Shown here: piece after piece, positions 1 through 10,220 of the stretch
How positions within the stretch are numbered: position 1 is the first letter of the stretch
Layout of the letters: each line of letters starts with the position of its first letter
Source: Caulobacteraceae bacterium
GTDB lineage: Bacteria > Pseudomonadota > Alphaproteobacteria > Caulobacterales > Caulobacteraceae
Assembly: GCA_031291645.1 (NCBI GenBank)
Contig: JARLIQ010000146.1
Coordinates: 1-42,471 of the forward strand
DNA length: 42,471 nucleotides
Direction of reading: 5' to 3'
Notes under the pieces: model-generated
Databases searched by the model: none
Seen by the model: the letters and a program-made list of their open reading frames with translations, nothing else
What the model was told of the DNA's origin: nothing
Translations under genes and position numbers: made by a program

Positions 1-164
1 ATCTGGCGGCCGATCGCCGGCAGCACCGACTGCATGCCGGTGTTGCCCAGGGCGGTGACCACGGACACGCAGAACAGCAGGGCGAACGAGCGGTCCCGCA
101 CCTGTTCGGGGGTGGCGGCGGCGCGGTTGCGGAGGCGGGAAAGAGCGTCGTTCAGGCCATTCAT
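1..164 (-). CDS. MFS transporter, N-terminal part only (window edge)
   Basis: The minus strand reads MNGLNDALSRLRNRAAATPE... followed by the start of a hydrophobic helix (SFALLFCVSVVTALGNTG) and then MQSVLPAIGRQ, where the window ends. A short charged cytoplasmic lead and a first membrane helix ending in a polar N-T-G-x-Q stretch are typical of major facilitator efflux carriers. Only about 54 residues are present, so substrate and family are open. The ATG at 164 has no clear Shine-Dalgarno sequence; a second in-frame start is not obvious. The gene runs divergently from the motA-like gene. The family call is an inference from this first helix only. Confidence 0.6.
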   Translation of the reverse strand, partial: MNGLNDALSRLRNRAAATPEQVRDRSFALLFCVSVVTALGNTGMQSVLPAIGRQ

Positions 165-277
165 CTCAGGCGGCGCCATCCTGCGCACTGCGTGCCACAA
201 TCGTCGATCGCAAACGCGGAATTAAGCATTAACGGTGAAGCTGCCGAACCTGTGCTTTAGGGGATTCTCGGCGGTTC

Positions 278-1147
278 ATGTTCCAGATCATCGGCATCGT
301 CCTGCTGTTCGGCATGGTGTTCGGCAGCTTCATCATCTCCGGCGGCAAGATCGCCGTCGTGCTGGAGGCGCTGCCGCATGAGCTGATGGCGATCGGCGGC
401 GCCGGGGTCGCGGCCTTCCTGATCTCCAATTCGATGACCACGATCAAGGCCACGGGCGCGGGCTTCGCCAAGGTGTTCCAGGGACCTAAATGGAAGCCCC
501 AGGACTATAAGGATCTCCTGAGCCTGCTGTTCCTCCTGACCAAGACGATGAAGTCCAAGGGCGTCATCGCGCTGGAAAGCCACATCGAAAAGCCGGCCGA
601 GAGCACCATCTTCTCCCGCTATCCCAAGCTGATGAAGGACCACTTCGCGATCGACTTCATCTGCGACACGCTGCGGATGATGACGATGAACCTGGAGGAT
701 CCGCACCAGGTCGAAGACGCGATGGAGAAACAGCTCGAAAAGCACCACCACGAGGCCCTGGCGCCCTCCCACGCCCTGTCCAGCCTGGCCGACGCCCTGC
801 CGGCGCTCGGGATCGTCGCGGCGGTGCTCGGGGTGATCAAGACCATGGGCGCCATCACCGAGCCCCCCGAGGTGCTGGGCATGATGATCGGCGGCGCCCT
901 GGTCGGCACCTTCCTCGGGGTGTTCCTGGCCTATGGCATGGTGGGGCCGATGGCTGCGCGGATGAAGGACGTGACCGAGGAGGAGGGCGCCTTCTACCGG
1001 ATCATCCAGTCCGTGCTGGTCGCCCACCTGCACGGCAACGCCGCCCAGATATCGGTCGAGATCGGCCGCGGCAGTGTTCCGACCCCGGCGCAACCCAGTT
1101 TCCTGGAGCTGGAAGAGACCCTCGGGGCCATTCCGGCCGAGGGCTGA
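278..1147 (+). CDS. motA: flagellar motor stator protein MotA
   Basis: MotA (289 aa, usual length) forms with MotB the inner-membrane proton channel that drives flagellar rotation. Four membrane helices are visible at about 1-21, 33-51, 172-192 and 199-222, with a large cytoplasmic loop between helices 2 and 3 that meets the rotor. The two channel prolines expected in helices 3 and 4 are present (Pro175 in ADALPALGI and Pro224 in YGMVGPMA), as is the cytoplasmic charged region with RYPKLMKDHFAIDF. No motB lies next to it; in Caulobacter the two genes are also unlinked (known from that group). The start ATG has only a weak ribosome site. The gap upstream carries TTAA half-sites (222-225, 229-232) and a GATTC at 263-267. 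Confidence 0.93.
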   Translation: MFQIIGIVLLFGMVFGSFIISGGKIAVVLEALPHELMAIGGAGVAAFLISNSMTTIKATGAGFAKVFQGPKWKPQDYKDLLSLLFLLTKTMKSKGVIALESHIEKPAESTIFSRYPKLMKDHFAIDFICDTLRMMTMNLEDPHQVEDAMEKQLEKHHHEALAPSHALSSLADALPALGIVAAVLGVIKTMGAITEPPEVLGMMIGGALVGTFLGVFLAYGMVGPMAARMKDVTEEEGAFYRIIQSVLVAHLHGNAAQISVEIGRGSVPTPAQPSFLELEETLGAIPAEG

Positions 1148-1320
1148 TCACGCTTTCGATCACGCCGCCGTGAACTAGTGCTTGCCCTTCTCGCAGATGA
1201 CGGCATATTCCTACCCAGCGCACGTGAGTGTGGCGCTCGATGGCCGCATCCCTGATTCGGCCGGAGGGCGGTGTGTTCGCGGACGGGCGCAGCAACCTCC
1301 TTTCCAGGGGACCAGGGACC

Positions 1321-1554
1321 ATGACCTCCGAAGCTCTTCGTAAGATCCTCGTCGCCGGCGCCGCCGTCGCCGCTCTGTCGTTCACCGCCGCCTGCAAGCC
1401 GAAGGCCGCCGACGAAGCCGCTTCTTCGGAAGCCGCCGTGGCCGCCTCGGCCGCGACCGACGCCTCCGTCGCCGCCGCCAGCGCTGCTGAAGCCGCCTCG
1501 TCGGCCGCCAGCGACGCCTCGGCCGCGATGAGCGCCGCTCCGGCGAACAAGTAA
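1321..1554 (+). CDS. small Ala/Ser-rich lipoprotein
   Basis: This encodes 77 residues. A signal peptide (MTSEALRKIL then a hydrophobic Ala-rich core) ends in a near-lipobox FTAAC with Cys25, so the mature part is probably lipid-anchored. Everything after Cys25 is low complexity: mostly Ala and Ser with acidic residues at 31, 32, 37, 47, 57 and 65, consistent with one long polar-faced helix. I chose the ATG at 1321 because AGGGG/AGGG lies just upstream and the signal peptide starts there; the longer frame from 1228 adds no plausible sequence. A strong terminator follows at once, so the gene is probably monocistronic. No function is assigned; a structural envelope role is only a guess. Confidence 0.75.
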   Translation: MTSEALRKILVAGAAVAALSFTAACKPKAADEAASSEAAVAASAATDASVAAASAAEAASSAASDASAAMSAAPANK

Positions 1555-1580
1555 GCTTCGCTCCGGCGAAGGAATTCGGA

Positions 1581-1611
1581 AGGGCCGCCCTCGGGCGGCC
1601 CTTCTTGTTTT
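1581..1611 (+). terminator. Rho-independent terminator
   Basis: A perfect 10-bp stem (AGGGCCGCCC / GGGCGGCCCT, 2-base loop) is followed by CTTGTTTT. It ends the lipoprotein transcript and separates it from mnmC, whose start is only 20 bases away. Confidence 0.88.
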
Positions 1612-1630
1612 GGGGCTATGCGCTCGCCCG

Positions 1631-3463
1631 ATGGCTGACCTTCCCCCCGACACGCCGCCCGTCTCCCCGGTGAGTTGGGACGCGGACGGCCTGCCGCGCT
1701 CGCGCCGGTTCGGCGACGTCTATTTCTCCAGCGCCGACGGGCTCGCGGAATCGCGGGCGGTGTTCCTGGCGGGCTGCGGCCTGCCGCAGGCCTGGGCCGG
1801 GCGCCGGCGTTTCACCGTGGGCGAACTGGGGTTCGGCAGCGGGCTGAACATCCTGGCCCTGCTCGACCTCTGGCGCGCGCACCGTCCGTCCGGCGCGCGG
1901 CTCGACATATTCTCGGTCGAGGCCTTCCCGATGCCGGCCGCCGACGCCCGCCGCGCTCTGTCGGCCTGGCCCGAGATCGCCGACCTGGCGGGCGCGCTGG
2001 CGTCACACTGGCCGCGTGCGGCGCCCGGCTTCCACCGGATCGATTTTCCCGGCATCGACGCCACCCTCGACCTGGCGGTGATGGATGTCGCCGAGGCGCT
2101 CGAGGCCTGGGACGGCCGCGCCGACGCCTGGTTCCTCGACGGCTTCTCGCCCGCCTGCAATCCGGACATGTGGAGCGAGGCGGTGTTCCAGGCCCTGGCG
2201 CGCCGCTCGGCGCCCGGCGCCAGGGCGGCCACATTCACCGTCGCCGGCGCGGTGCGGCGCGGCCTGGCCGCCGCCGGCTTCGAAGTCGCCAAGGCGCCGG
2301 GGTTCGGACGCAAGCGCCAGCGGCTGGAGGCGCGCCGGCCGGGCGAGCCTGCCGCGGACCCGGGCTCCGCACCGCGCGTGGCCGTCGTCGGCGCCGGAAT
2401 CGCCGGCGCGGCGCTGGCGCGGGCCTTCTCGGCCCTCGGCGTCCGGGCCCAGCTGTTCGAGGCCGACGGGCCCGGCGCCGGCGCGTCCGGCAACCCCGCC
2501 GCCCTGGTCATGCCGCGGCTCGACGCCGGCGGCGGTCCCATCGCCCGGCTCTACGCCCAGGCCGTCGCCCGCGCCGCCGACCTCTACGCCAGCCAGCCAC
2601 GGGCCATCCTCGCCCGGGGCGTGCTGCAGCTTGAGGCCGGCCCGAAGGACGCCGGCCGGTTCGACCGCATCGCGGCCGACGACGTCTTCCCACCGGACGC
2701 GGTCACGCGGCTGGACGCCCAGGCCGTGAGCGGGCGGCTGGGCGAGCCGGCCGGCGTCGGCGGGCTCCTGCTCAGCGAGGCCACGGTGATCCGCCCCGCG
2801 GCGGTGCTCGCGCCCTGGCTGGCCCAGGCCGACGTCCATCACGGCCGGATCGCGGCCCTGGAGCGTGACGGGCGGGGCTGGCGGCTGCTGGACGCCGAGG
2901 GCCGGGAAGCGGGGCGCCCGGACATCGTCTGCCTCGCCGCGGGCCTCGGTTGCCGTGGGCTCTGGCCGGAGGCGCCGCTATCGGCCGTGCGCGGCCAGGT
3001 GGGCGTCGTCGCGGCCTGGGAGCAACCCTATCCGGCGATCGGCGGCGGCTATCTGATCCCGACCGGCGAGGGGCTGGTGTTCGGCGCCACCCACGACCGG
3101 GACGACGAGGGCTTCGACGCGCGGCCCGGCGATACGGCCCGCAACCTCGCCCTGCTCGGCCAGGTCCGGCCCGCCCTGGCCGCGGCGTTGGCCGGGACGC
3201 CGATCGAGGCGCGTGCGGCGGTGCGCGCGGTGACGCCCGACTTCCTGCCCCTGGCTGGAGCGGCCGGCGTGGCGGAGGGGCTGTTCATCCTCTCGGGCCT
3301 CGGCTCGCGCGGCTTCTGCGCCGCGCCCCTCCTGGCTGAGCACCTGGCGGCCCTGGCGCTCGGCGCGCCGTCGCCCTTGCCGCGGCCGCTCGCCGAGCTT
3401 GTCGATCCGCAACGCTTCGAGATGCGACGCAGGCGCCGCCTCGCGCGTTCAAGCTATACTTAG
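1631..3463 (+). CDS. mnmC: bifunctional tRNA mnm5s2U34 methyltransferase / FAD-dependent oxidoreductase MnmC
   Basis: MnmC performs the last two steps of mnm5s2U synthesis at the tRNA wobble position: the FAD domain removes the carboxymethyl group of cmnm5U and the SAM domain methylates the nm5U. The N-terminal MnmD-type domain (about 1-235) shows the SAM site GELGFGSGLN (residues 64-73) and WFLDGFSPACNP. The C-terminal DAO-type domain begins with the dinucleotide fold VAVVGAGIAG (GxGxxG at 254-259) and ends near LILSGLGSRGF-type sequence before a basic tail. Total 610 aa, close to the usual size. I chose ATG 1631 (MADLPPD) over an upstream TTG at 1610 that lies inside the preceding terminator tail. 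No strong ribosome site is visible. Confidence 0.93.
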   Translation: MADLPPDTPPVSPVSWDADGLPRSRRFGDVYFSSADGLAESRAVFLAGCGLPQAWAGRRRFTVGELGFGSGLNILALLDLWRAHRPSGARLDIFSVEAFPMPAADARRALSAWPEIADLAGALASHWPRAAPGFHRIDFPGIDATLDLAVMDVAEALEAWDGRADAWFLDGFSPACNPDMWSEAVFQALARRSAPGARAATFTVAGAVRRGLAAAGFEVAKAPGFGRKRQRLEARRPGEPAADPGSAPRVAVVGAGIAGAALARAFSALGVRAQLFEADGPGAGASGNPAALVMPRLDAGGGPIARLYAQAVARAADLYASQPRAILARGVLQLEAGPKDAGRFDRIAADDVFPPDAVTRLDAQAVSGRLGEPAGVGGLLLSEATVIRPAAVLAPWLAQADVHHGRIAALERDGRGWRLLDAEGREAGRPDIVCLAAGLGCRGLWPEAPLSAVRGQVGVVAAWEQPYPAIGGGYLIPTGEGLVFGATHDRDDEGFDARPGDTARNLALLGQVRPALAAALAGTPIEARAAVRAVTPDFLPLAGAAGVAEGLFILSGLGSRGFCAAPLLAEHLAALALGAPSPLPRPLAELVDPQRFEMRRRRRLARSSYT

Positions 3464-3492
3464 GGCTCCAATCCACAGGGAGGCGCTGCGCC

Positions 3493-3912
3493 ATGCCCGG
3501 TTTCCGCAATCTGATGATGATCGCCCTCGCCGGCGCCGTGCTGGCGCCCGCCGCCGTCCTGGCCCAGCCGGCCGCCCCGTCCGCACCGGCGAAACCGGCC
3601 GACAAACAGGCCGGCCAGTGCTTCTATGCGAACAACGTCAACGGCTTCAACGCGCCGGACAACCGCACGGTCTACATCCGCGTCGGGGTGAGGGACGTCT
3701 ACCGGCTGGACCTGATGTCGGACTGCCTGAACCTGACCTTCCGCCAGTCCCTGGGGCTACGCTCGACGCCCGGCAGTTCGTGGATCTGCTCGCCGCTGGA
3801 CGTCGAGGTGGTCTACCACGACGTCGGCATGCGCCAGCGCTGCCCGGTCACGGCGATCCACAAGCTGACCCCGGCCGAGGTCGAGGCCCTGCCCAAGAAA
3901 GACCGTCCCTGA
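3493..3912 (+). CDS. DUF6491 family exported protein
   Basis: This 139-residue protein has a clear signal peptide (about 1-24, cut after AVLA) and a Pro/Ala-rich linker. A small domain follows with Cys43 (GQCFYANN), a strand DNRTVYIRVGVRDVYRLDL, Cys78, Cys99 and Cys117 (RQRCPV) and a final IHKLTPAEVEAL. The order of Cys, RTVYIRV, YRLDL, C and CPVTAIHKLT matches the DUF6491 family of periplasmic proteins from Caulobacterales and related groups; their function is unknown. The four cysteines may form two disulfides (inference). The start is supported by AGGGAGG about 8 bases upstream. It follows mnmC by 29 bases. Confidence 0.75.
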   Translation: MPGFRNLMMIALAGAVLAPAAVLAQPAAPSAPAKPADKQAGQCFYANNVNGFNAPDNRTVYIRVGVRDVYRLDLMSDCLNLTFRQSLGLRSTPGSSWICSPLDVEVVYHDVGMRQRCPVTAIHKLTPAEVEALPKKDRP

Positions 3913-3965
3913 GCTTTGCGAAAAGCAATGCGCTGAGCTGATCCGCTCGTCGCCGCGGCGCGTAG

Positions 3966-5744
<1,779 letters not shown>

Positions 5745-5772
5745 AGCGCCTTCCCGCCGCCTGGGCGGAGAC

Positions 5773-6387
5773 TCAATGCACCCCGGTCTCGATCGCCAGC
5801 CGCACCAGGTCGGCGGTGCGGGAGACGCCCAGCTTCGACTTCATCTGGCTGCAGGTGTTGGCCACGGTCTTGTAGCGCACGCCCAGGGCCTCGGCTATCT
5901 CGGCCAGGCCCCGGCCGGCGGCCAGCAGGCGCATGATCTCCAGCTCGCGCGCGGTGAGCTGGCCGAGCGAGGCGCCGGGCGCGCCGAGCTGGAAGGCGAG
6001 CGCCTGGGCGATTTCGTTCTCGACGTAGCGCCCGCCCGCCACCACGCGCTGGACCGCCGCCAGCAGCTCGTCCGGCGAGGCGTTCTTGGAGACATAGCCG
6101 GCGGCGCCCGCGTCCAGCGCCCGGGCGGCGTACAGCGGTTCGGCGTGCATGCTCAGCACCAGGACCCGGGCCTTGCCGGCCTGGACCAGCCGCCGCAGCA
6201 GCTCCAGCCCGCCGAGGCCCGGCAGGTTGAGGTCCAGGACGATGAGGTCGAGCCGCCGGGCTGCGATCTCGGCCAAGGCTTCCTGGCCGTCCACCGCCTC
6301 GAACACGGTCGCGCCCAGCGCGGTCTCCAGCAGGCGCTTGAGCCCATCGCGGACGATGGCGTGGTCGTCGACGAGGAGGATGTTCAT
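5773..6387 (-). CDS. NarL/FixJ-type two-component response regulator
   Basis: A 204-residue regulator: receiver domain 1-120 with acidic pocket Asp7-Asp8, phosphoacceptor Asp52 (LIVLDLNLP), Ser79 and Lys101, then a LuxR-type helix-turn-helix at about 144-200 (LTARELEIMRLLAAGRGLAEI, then KTVANTCSQMKSKLGV). It shares a 4-base ATGA overlap with the histidine kinase gene upstream, so the two are translationally coupled and almost certainly cognate. Likely target promoters include the divergent TonB receptor, because the shared gap holds repeated half-sites (inference). Confidence 0.93.
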   Translation of the reverse strand: MNILLVDDHAIVRDGLKRLLETALGATVFEAVDGQEALAEIAARRLDLIVLDLNLPGLGGLELLRRLVQAGKARVLVLSMHAEPLYAARALDAGAAGYVSKNASPDELLAAVQRVVAGGRYVENEIAQALAFQLGAPGASLGQLTARELEIMRLLAAGRGLAEIAEALGVRYKTVANTCSQMKSKLGVSRTADLVRLAIETGVH

Positions 6388-7742
6388 GGCGTCTTCCGGC
6401 CGGGGTCCAGGGCGAGGCTGGGCGCCAGAGGCGCGCGCGCCAGGATCGACCAGCCGCCGCTCGCGCCCGGCTGGATCGACAGCGAGCCGCCGACCGCCTC
6501 CACCCGCTCGCGCATGCCGACGAGGCCGAAGCCGGACTCCACGACGGGACCGCGCCGCCCAATGCCGTCGTCGGCCACCCGCACGGTGACGTCTCCGGCG
6601 TCGCTGGCCCGGATGGCGATCTCGATCCTGGCGGGCTGTCCGTGCCGCACGGCGTTGCTGAGGCCTTCCTGGACGATGCGGTAGACCGTTTCCTGCACCG
6701 AGTCGGGCAGGGCGGCCTCGTCCACCGCCAGCTCGACCGTGAAGGCGATGTCCGGCCGCCGCGAGCGCCAGAACTGGACCAGCTCGCCGATCGCCGCGTC
6801 CAGGCCCAGTTCGACCAGCTGGGCCGGGCGAAGCCGGCTCAGGATATCGCGCACCTGGCGCTGCATGTGGCCGACGGCGGTCTGGATGGCCTTGACCCGC
6901 TGGGCCGCTTCCTGCTGGCGGCCGGCGGCGAGCGACTGGCCGAGCATGGCGGCGTCGATGTTGACCGCGAACAGGTGCGGGCCGATCTCGTCGTGCAGGT
7001 CGCGGGCCAGCTCCGCCCGCTCTTCGTCCTGCAGCTTGAGGATCTGCTCCTCCAGCAGGCGCGTGCGCCGCCGCATGGCGGCCAGGTCGCCGGCCATGCT
7101 GTTGAACCGCCGCGCCAGGCGCACCAGCTCGGCCGGGCCGCTCTCGGTCACCCGCGCGTCGTAGTCGCCCGAGCCGACGCGGCCGAAGGCGCCCGACAGC
7201 TCGCGCAGCGGCCGCAGCGCCTGGCCGATGGTGACATAGACCAGGCCCGCGCCGAACACCCCGACCAGGCCCAGCACCGCCAGGGCGTCGCCGAACTGCC
7301 GCCAGGCGTCGCCGACGTCGTTCTGCGGCGCGGGCGTCAGGACCAGGCTGGCGCCGCCGGGCGCCGCGATCCGCTGGGCCGCGAGACGGGGATCGAGCAG
7401 GGCGGCGAACCAGGGCGGGACGGCCGGCGACGGGGGCGGGCGCGAGGCGTCGGCCAGGCGGCCGCCCGCATCGTACAGGACGGCCGAGACGTGGCGGTTG
7501 CCGTCGAAGGTGGCGATCAGCTGGCGAAGGTTGTGCTCCGGCTGGTCGGAGCGGGGCAGGTCCTCGAACGCCCGGCTGACGGTCTGGCGCCCGCCGTCCA
7601 TCGCCGCCTGCAGCTCGGCCCGCAGGGTCTGGCGCGCCAGCCAGCCGGCGAAGGCCAGGCCCCCGGCCGCGCCCAGGACCACCACCAGGGCGATCGCGGC
7701 GAGCACCCGCAGGCGAAGCGACATCGGGGTCCGGGCGGTCAT
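6384..7742 (-). CDS. sensor histidine kinase, NarX/DesK-type (HAMP + HisKA_3)
   Basis: About 452 aa: a membrane helix near residues 8-36, a periplasmic domain of about 130 residues, a second helix (ALAVLGLVGVFGAGLVYVTI), HAMP, then a HisKA_3 domain with His250 in ARDLHDEIGPHLF and an ATPase domain with DDGIGRRGP and GFGLVGMRERVEAVGG. It phosphorylates the regulator encoded just downstream. The periplasmic region has no family I recognise, so the signal is unknown. Start choice is uncertain: ATG 7742 (MTARTPMSLRLR) fits the membrane helix; ATG 7772 and 7724 are alternatives. None has a good Shine-Dalgarno sequence. If 7742 is right, the CGGGAA array lies 31-58 bases upstream. Confidence 0.9.
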   Translation of the reverse strand: MTARTPMSLRLRVLAAIALVVVLGAAGGLAFAGWLARQTLRAELQAAMDGGRQTVSRAFEDLPRSDQPEHNLRQLIATFDGNRHVSAVLYDAGGRLADASRPPPSPAVPPWFAALLDPRLAAQRIAAPGGASLVLTPAPQNDVGDAWRQFGDALAVLGLVGVFGAGLVYVTIGQALRPLRELSGAFGRVGSGDYDARVTESGPAELVRLARRFNSMAGDLAAMRRRTRLLEEQILKLQDEERAELARDLHDEIGPHLFAVNIDAAMLGQSLAAGRQQEAAQRVKAIQTAVGHMQRQVRDILSRLRPAQLVELGLDAAIGELVQFWRSRRPDIAFTVELAVDEAALPDSVQETVYRIVQEGLSNAVRHGQPARIEIAIRASDAGDVTVRVADDGIGRRGPVVESGFGLVGMRERVEAVGGSLSIQPGASGGWSILARAPLAPSLALDPGRKTP

Positions 7743-7745
7743 GGC

Positions 7746-7758
7746 GTTACTTTGTAAC
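7746..7758. promoter_or_regulatory. inverted repeat GTTAC-TTT-GTAAC
   Basis: A perfect 5-bp inverted repeat just upstream of (or, with the earlier start, inside) the kinase start. It is A/T-rich compared with the surroundings and is a candidate operator or mRNA structure element. Confidence 0.35.
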
Positions 7759-7772
7759 AGTATCTGGGCCAT

Positions 7773-7800
7773 CGGGAAAAATTCCCGATCCGGCCGGGAA
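7773..7800. promoter_or_regulatory. operator-like array of three CGGGAA half-sites
   Basis: CGGGAA (7773-7778), TTCCCG (7782-7787) and CGGGAA (7795-7800) alternate in orientation with 3- and 7-base gaps. They lie in the divergent gap between the histidine kinase and the TonB receptor, about 77 bases from the receptor start. The pattern is what a dimeric regulator such as the neighbouring NarL-type protein would bind; that link is inference. Confidence 0.45.
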
Positions 7801-7876
7801 GCCGGCCTATCGCCCACGCCGCGACGGCCCTTTAAGGCATGCCCACGGTCGCAAAGGCCAACCAGGGGATAATCGC

Positions 7877-10057
7877 TTGCATTCGTACAGTTCAAGGCGG
7901 CGGCTGCTCGCCGGCGCCGCGCTTCTCGCCCTTGCGGCCGGCCCGGCCTTCGCCGACCCGGCGCCGTCGTCCGGCCCGTCGAACGACACCGTCTCCGAAG
8001 TGGTGGTCACCGCCCAGCGGCTGGACGCGGCGCGCGACACCATCCAGCCCCAGCTCGGCGCCTCGACCTATGCGATGAGCGCCAAGGTCATCCAGAGCCT
8101 GCCGGGCGGCGACAACACCCAGCTGAACCAGGTGATCCTGCAGGCTCCGGGCGTGGCCCAGGACTCCTATGGCCAGCTCCACGTGCGCGGCGAGCACAAC
8201 GGCCTGCAGTTCCGGCTGAACGGCGTCATCCTGCCCGAGGGGCTGAGCGTGTTCAGCCAGGCGCTGAACCCCCGCCTGGCCCAGAACGTCGAGCTGATCA
8301 CCGGCGCCCTGCCGGCCCAGTATGGCCTGCGCACCGCCGGCATCGTCGACATCACCACCAAGAGCGGGGCCTACGCCAACGGCGGCGAGGTCTCGGTCTA
8401 CGGCGGCAGTCACAACGAGTTCGAGCCCAGCGCCGAACTGCACGGCAGCTCGGGCAGCTTCAACTACTTCGCCTCGCTCAACTACCTGCAGAACGACCTG
8501 GGGATCGAGTCGCCCGACGGCCGGGCCAACCCGCTGCACGACAAGACCCAGCAGCTCGAAGGCTTCGCCTACCTAGAGGACATCATCAACCCCGACACCC
8601 GGGCCTCGCTGATCCTGGGCACCTCGAACCAGCGCTTCCAGATCCCCAACGTTGCGGGCAAGAGTAACGGCGGCCTGGTCTACGCCGGCCAGCCGCTGTC
8701 GGTGGAGGGCCAGACCAGCTATCCCAGTGAGGCCCTGAACGAACAGCAGCGGGAGAACACCCAGTACGCGGTGCTCAGCCTGCTGCACACGACCGACAAG
8801 CTGACCACCCAGATCTCGGTGTTCGGCCGCTATTCGACCCTGACCTACACCCCCGACGTGCTGGGCGACCTGCTGTACAACGGCATCGCCCAGTATGCGC
8901 GCAAGACCGACACCGCCGGCGGGCTCCAGGCCGAGGGCGTCTACAAGCTGAACGACGCCCACACCCTGCGGGGCGGGGTGATCGTCGAGGTGGACCGCAC
9001 CACCAGCGCGACCACCTCCTACGTCATGCTGCTCGACGCTGCGACGGGCGCCCAGCTTGGCCAGAGTCCCTACGCCATCGCCGACAACGGCGCGCAGACG
9101 GCTGAGACCTACAGCGCCTACCTGCAGGACGAATGGAAGCTGACCAGCGACCTGACCCTGAACTACGGTCTGCGTTTCGACCAGTTCGACGGCTTCCGCG
9201 ACGAGAACCAGCTCAGCCCGCGGGTCAACCTGGTCTGGCAGCCGGCCGGGACCGGCACGACCGTCCACGTCGGCTATTCGCGCTACTTCAGCCCGCCGCC
9301 GTTCGAACTGATCGCCTCGGAGAGCGTGGGCCGGTTCGTCGCCCCGACCGGGAATCCGGCCGTCACCTCGACCGCCGCCCCGCCGAACACCAAGGACACC
9401 ACCCCCTATTCCGAGCGGGCCCACTATTTCGACGTCGGCGTTTCGCAGAAGGTCTCGCCCGAGCTGACGGTCGGGCTCGACACCTACTACAAGATCTCGC
9501 GCAACCTGATCGACGAGGGCCAGTTCGGCGCGCCGATCATCCTGACCCCGTTCAACTACGCCAAAGGCCGCCAGTACGGGGTCGAGCTGACCGCGTCCTA
9601 CGACCGCGGGCCGTTCAGCGCCTACGCCAACTTCGCCTACGAGAAGGCCCAGGGCGAGGACATCGTCTCCAGCCAGTTCAACTTCGACCCCGCCGACCTG
9701 GCCTATATCAAGACCCACTACATCTACCTCGACCACGACCAGACCTATTCGGCCTCGCTGGGCGCCTCCTACCTGTGGCTGGGCACGCGCTTGAGCGCCG
9801 ACCTGATCTACGGCAGCGGCCTGCGCGCCGACGGCGCCGTGCCCAACGGGCGCGAGCTTGCGCCCTACACCCAGGTCAACCTGGGCGTCTCGCACCGCTT
9901 CGAGCACGTCCCGACCGGCCCGGTGGAGGTCCGCTTCGACCTGATCAACGCCTTCGACAAGGTCTACGAGATCCGCGACGGCACGGGCGTCGGGGTCGGC
10001 GCGCCGCAGTTCGGCCCGCGGCGCGGGTTCTTCGGCGGGATCACCAAGGAGTTCTAG
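7877..10057 (+). CDS. TonB-dependent outer-membrane receptor
   Basis: A 726-residue receptor with a signal peptide (1-26, cut after AFA), a TonB-box-like SEVVVTA (40-46), a plug domain (about 50-165, with LHVRGEHNGLQFRLNG and NVELITGALPAQYGLRTAG) and a beta-barrel ending in the typical terminal Phe (GGITKEF). There is no N-terminal carboxypeptidase-regulatory or sigma-signalling domain. The start is a TTG at 7877 with AGGGG nine bases upstream. The ligand is unknown. The next gene on the same strand is a secreted S10 carboxypeptidase, and a two-component pair reads away on the other side, which suggests a peptide or peptide-like substrate (inference). Confidence 0.93.
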   Translation: MHSYSSRRRLLAGAALLALAAGPAFADPAPSSGPSNDTVSEVVVTAQRLDAARDTIQPQLGASTYAMSAKVIQSLPGGDNTQLNQVILQAPGVAQDSYGQLHVRGEHNGLQFRLNGVILPEGLSVFSQALNPRLAQNVELITGALPAQYGLRTAGIVDITTKSGAYANGGEVSVYGGSHNEFEPSAELHGSSGSFNYFASLNYLQNDLGIESPDGRANPLHDKTQQLEGFAYLEDIINPDTRASLILGTSNQRFQIPNVAGKSNGGLVYAGQPLSVEGQTSYPSEALNEQQRENTQYAVLSLLHTTDKLTTQISVFGRYSTLTYTPDVLGDLLYNGIAQYARKTDTAGGLQAEGVYKLNDAHTLRGGVIVEVDRTTSATTSYVMLLDAATGAQLGQSPYAIADNGAQTAETYSAYLQDEWKLTSDLTLNYGLRFDQFDGFRDENQLSPRVNLVWQPAGTGTTVHVGYSRYFSPPPFELIASESVGRFVAPTGNPAVTSTAAPPNTKDTTPYSERAHYFDVGVSQKVSPELTVGLDTYYKISRNLIDEGQFGAPIILTPFNYAKGRQYGVELTASYDRGPFSAYANFAYEKAQGEDIVSSQFNFDPADLAYIKTHYIYLDHDQTYSASLGASYLWLGTRLSADLIYGSGLRADGAVPNGRELAPYTQVNLGVSHRFEHVPTGPVEVRFDLINAFDKVYEIRDGTGVGVGAPQFGPRRGFFGGITKEF

Positions 10058-10158
10058 GGGTGTCCGGGGCGAGCGCGCCGTTGAGCGTCCCGGCGAAGTT
10101 GAGTAATCGTCGGGGCTTGTCAGGATCACGCCGGCTCGGAGGGCCTTGCGGCGCGCTC

Positions 10159-10178
10159 CGCGGACGGACCGGTCCGCG
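10159..10178. repeat. hairpin between TonB receptor and S10 peptidase
   Basis: CGCGGAC and GTCCGCG form a perfect 7-bp stem around a 6-base loop in the 163-base gap. There is no T-run, so a terminator is uncertain; it could also be an mRNA processing or stabilising hairpin. I see nothing else in the gap except the ribosome site of the next gene. Confidence 0.4.
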
Positions 10179-10220
10179 CCCGCCGCGAACGACCCGCTGG
10201 CGCAAGAAGGATTCCATGCC

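Noticed and set aside
1160..1173. TCACG-CCGC-CGTGA hairpin after motA as a terminator
   Set aside because: The stem is short and no T-run follows.
1228..1320. N-terminal extension of the lipoprotein frame
   Set aside because: It would bury the signal peptide inside the protein and has no ribosome site of its own.
5751..5768. Short CCGCC/GGCGG pairing between pseB and the response regulator as a terminator
   Set aside because: Only five pairs and no T-run; GC-rich DNA gives many such matches by chance.
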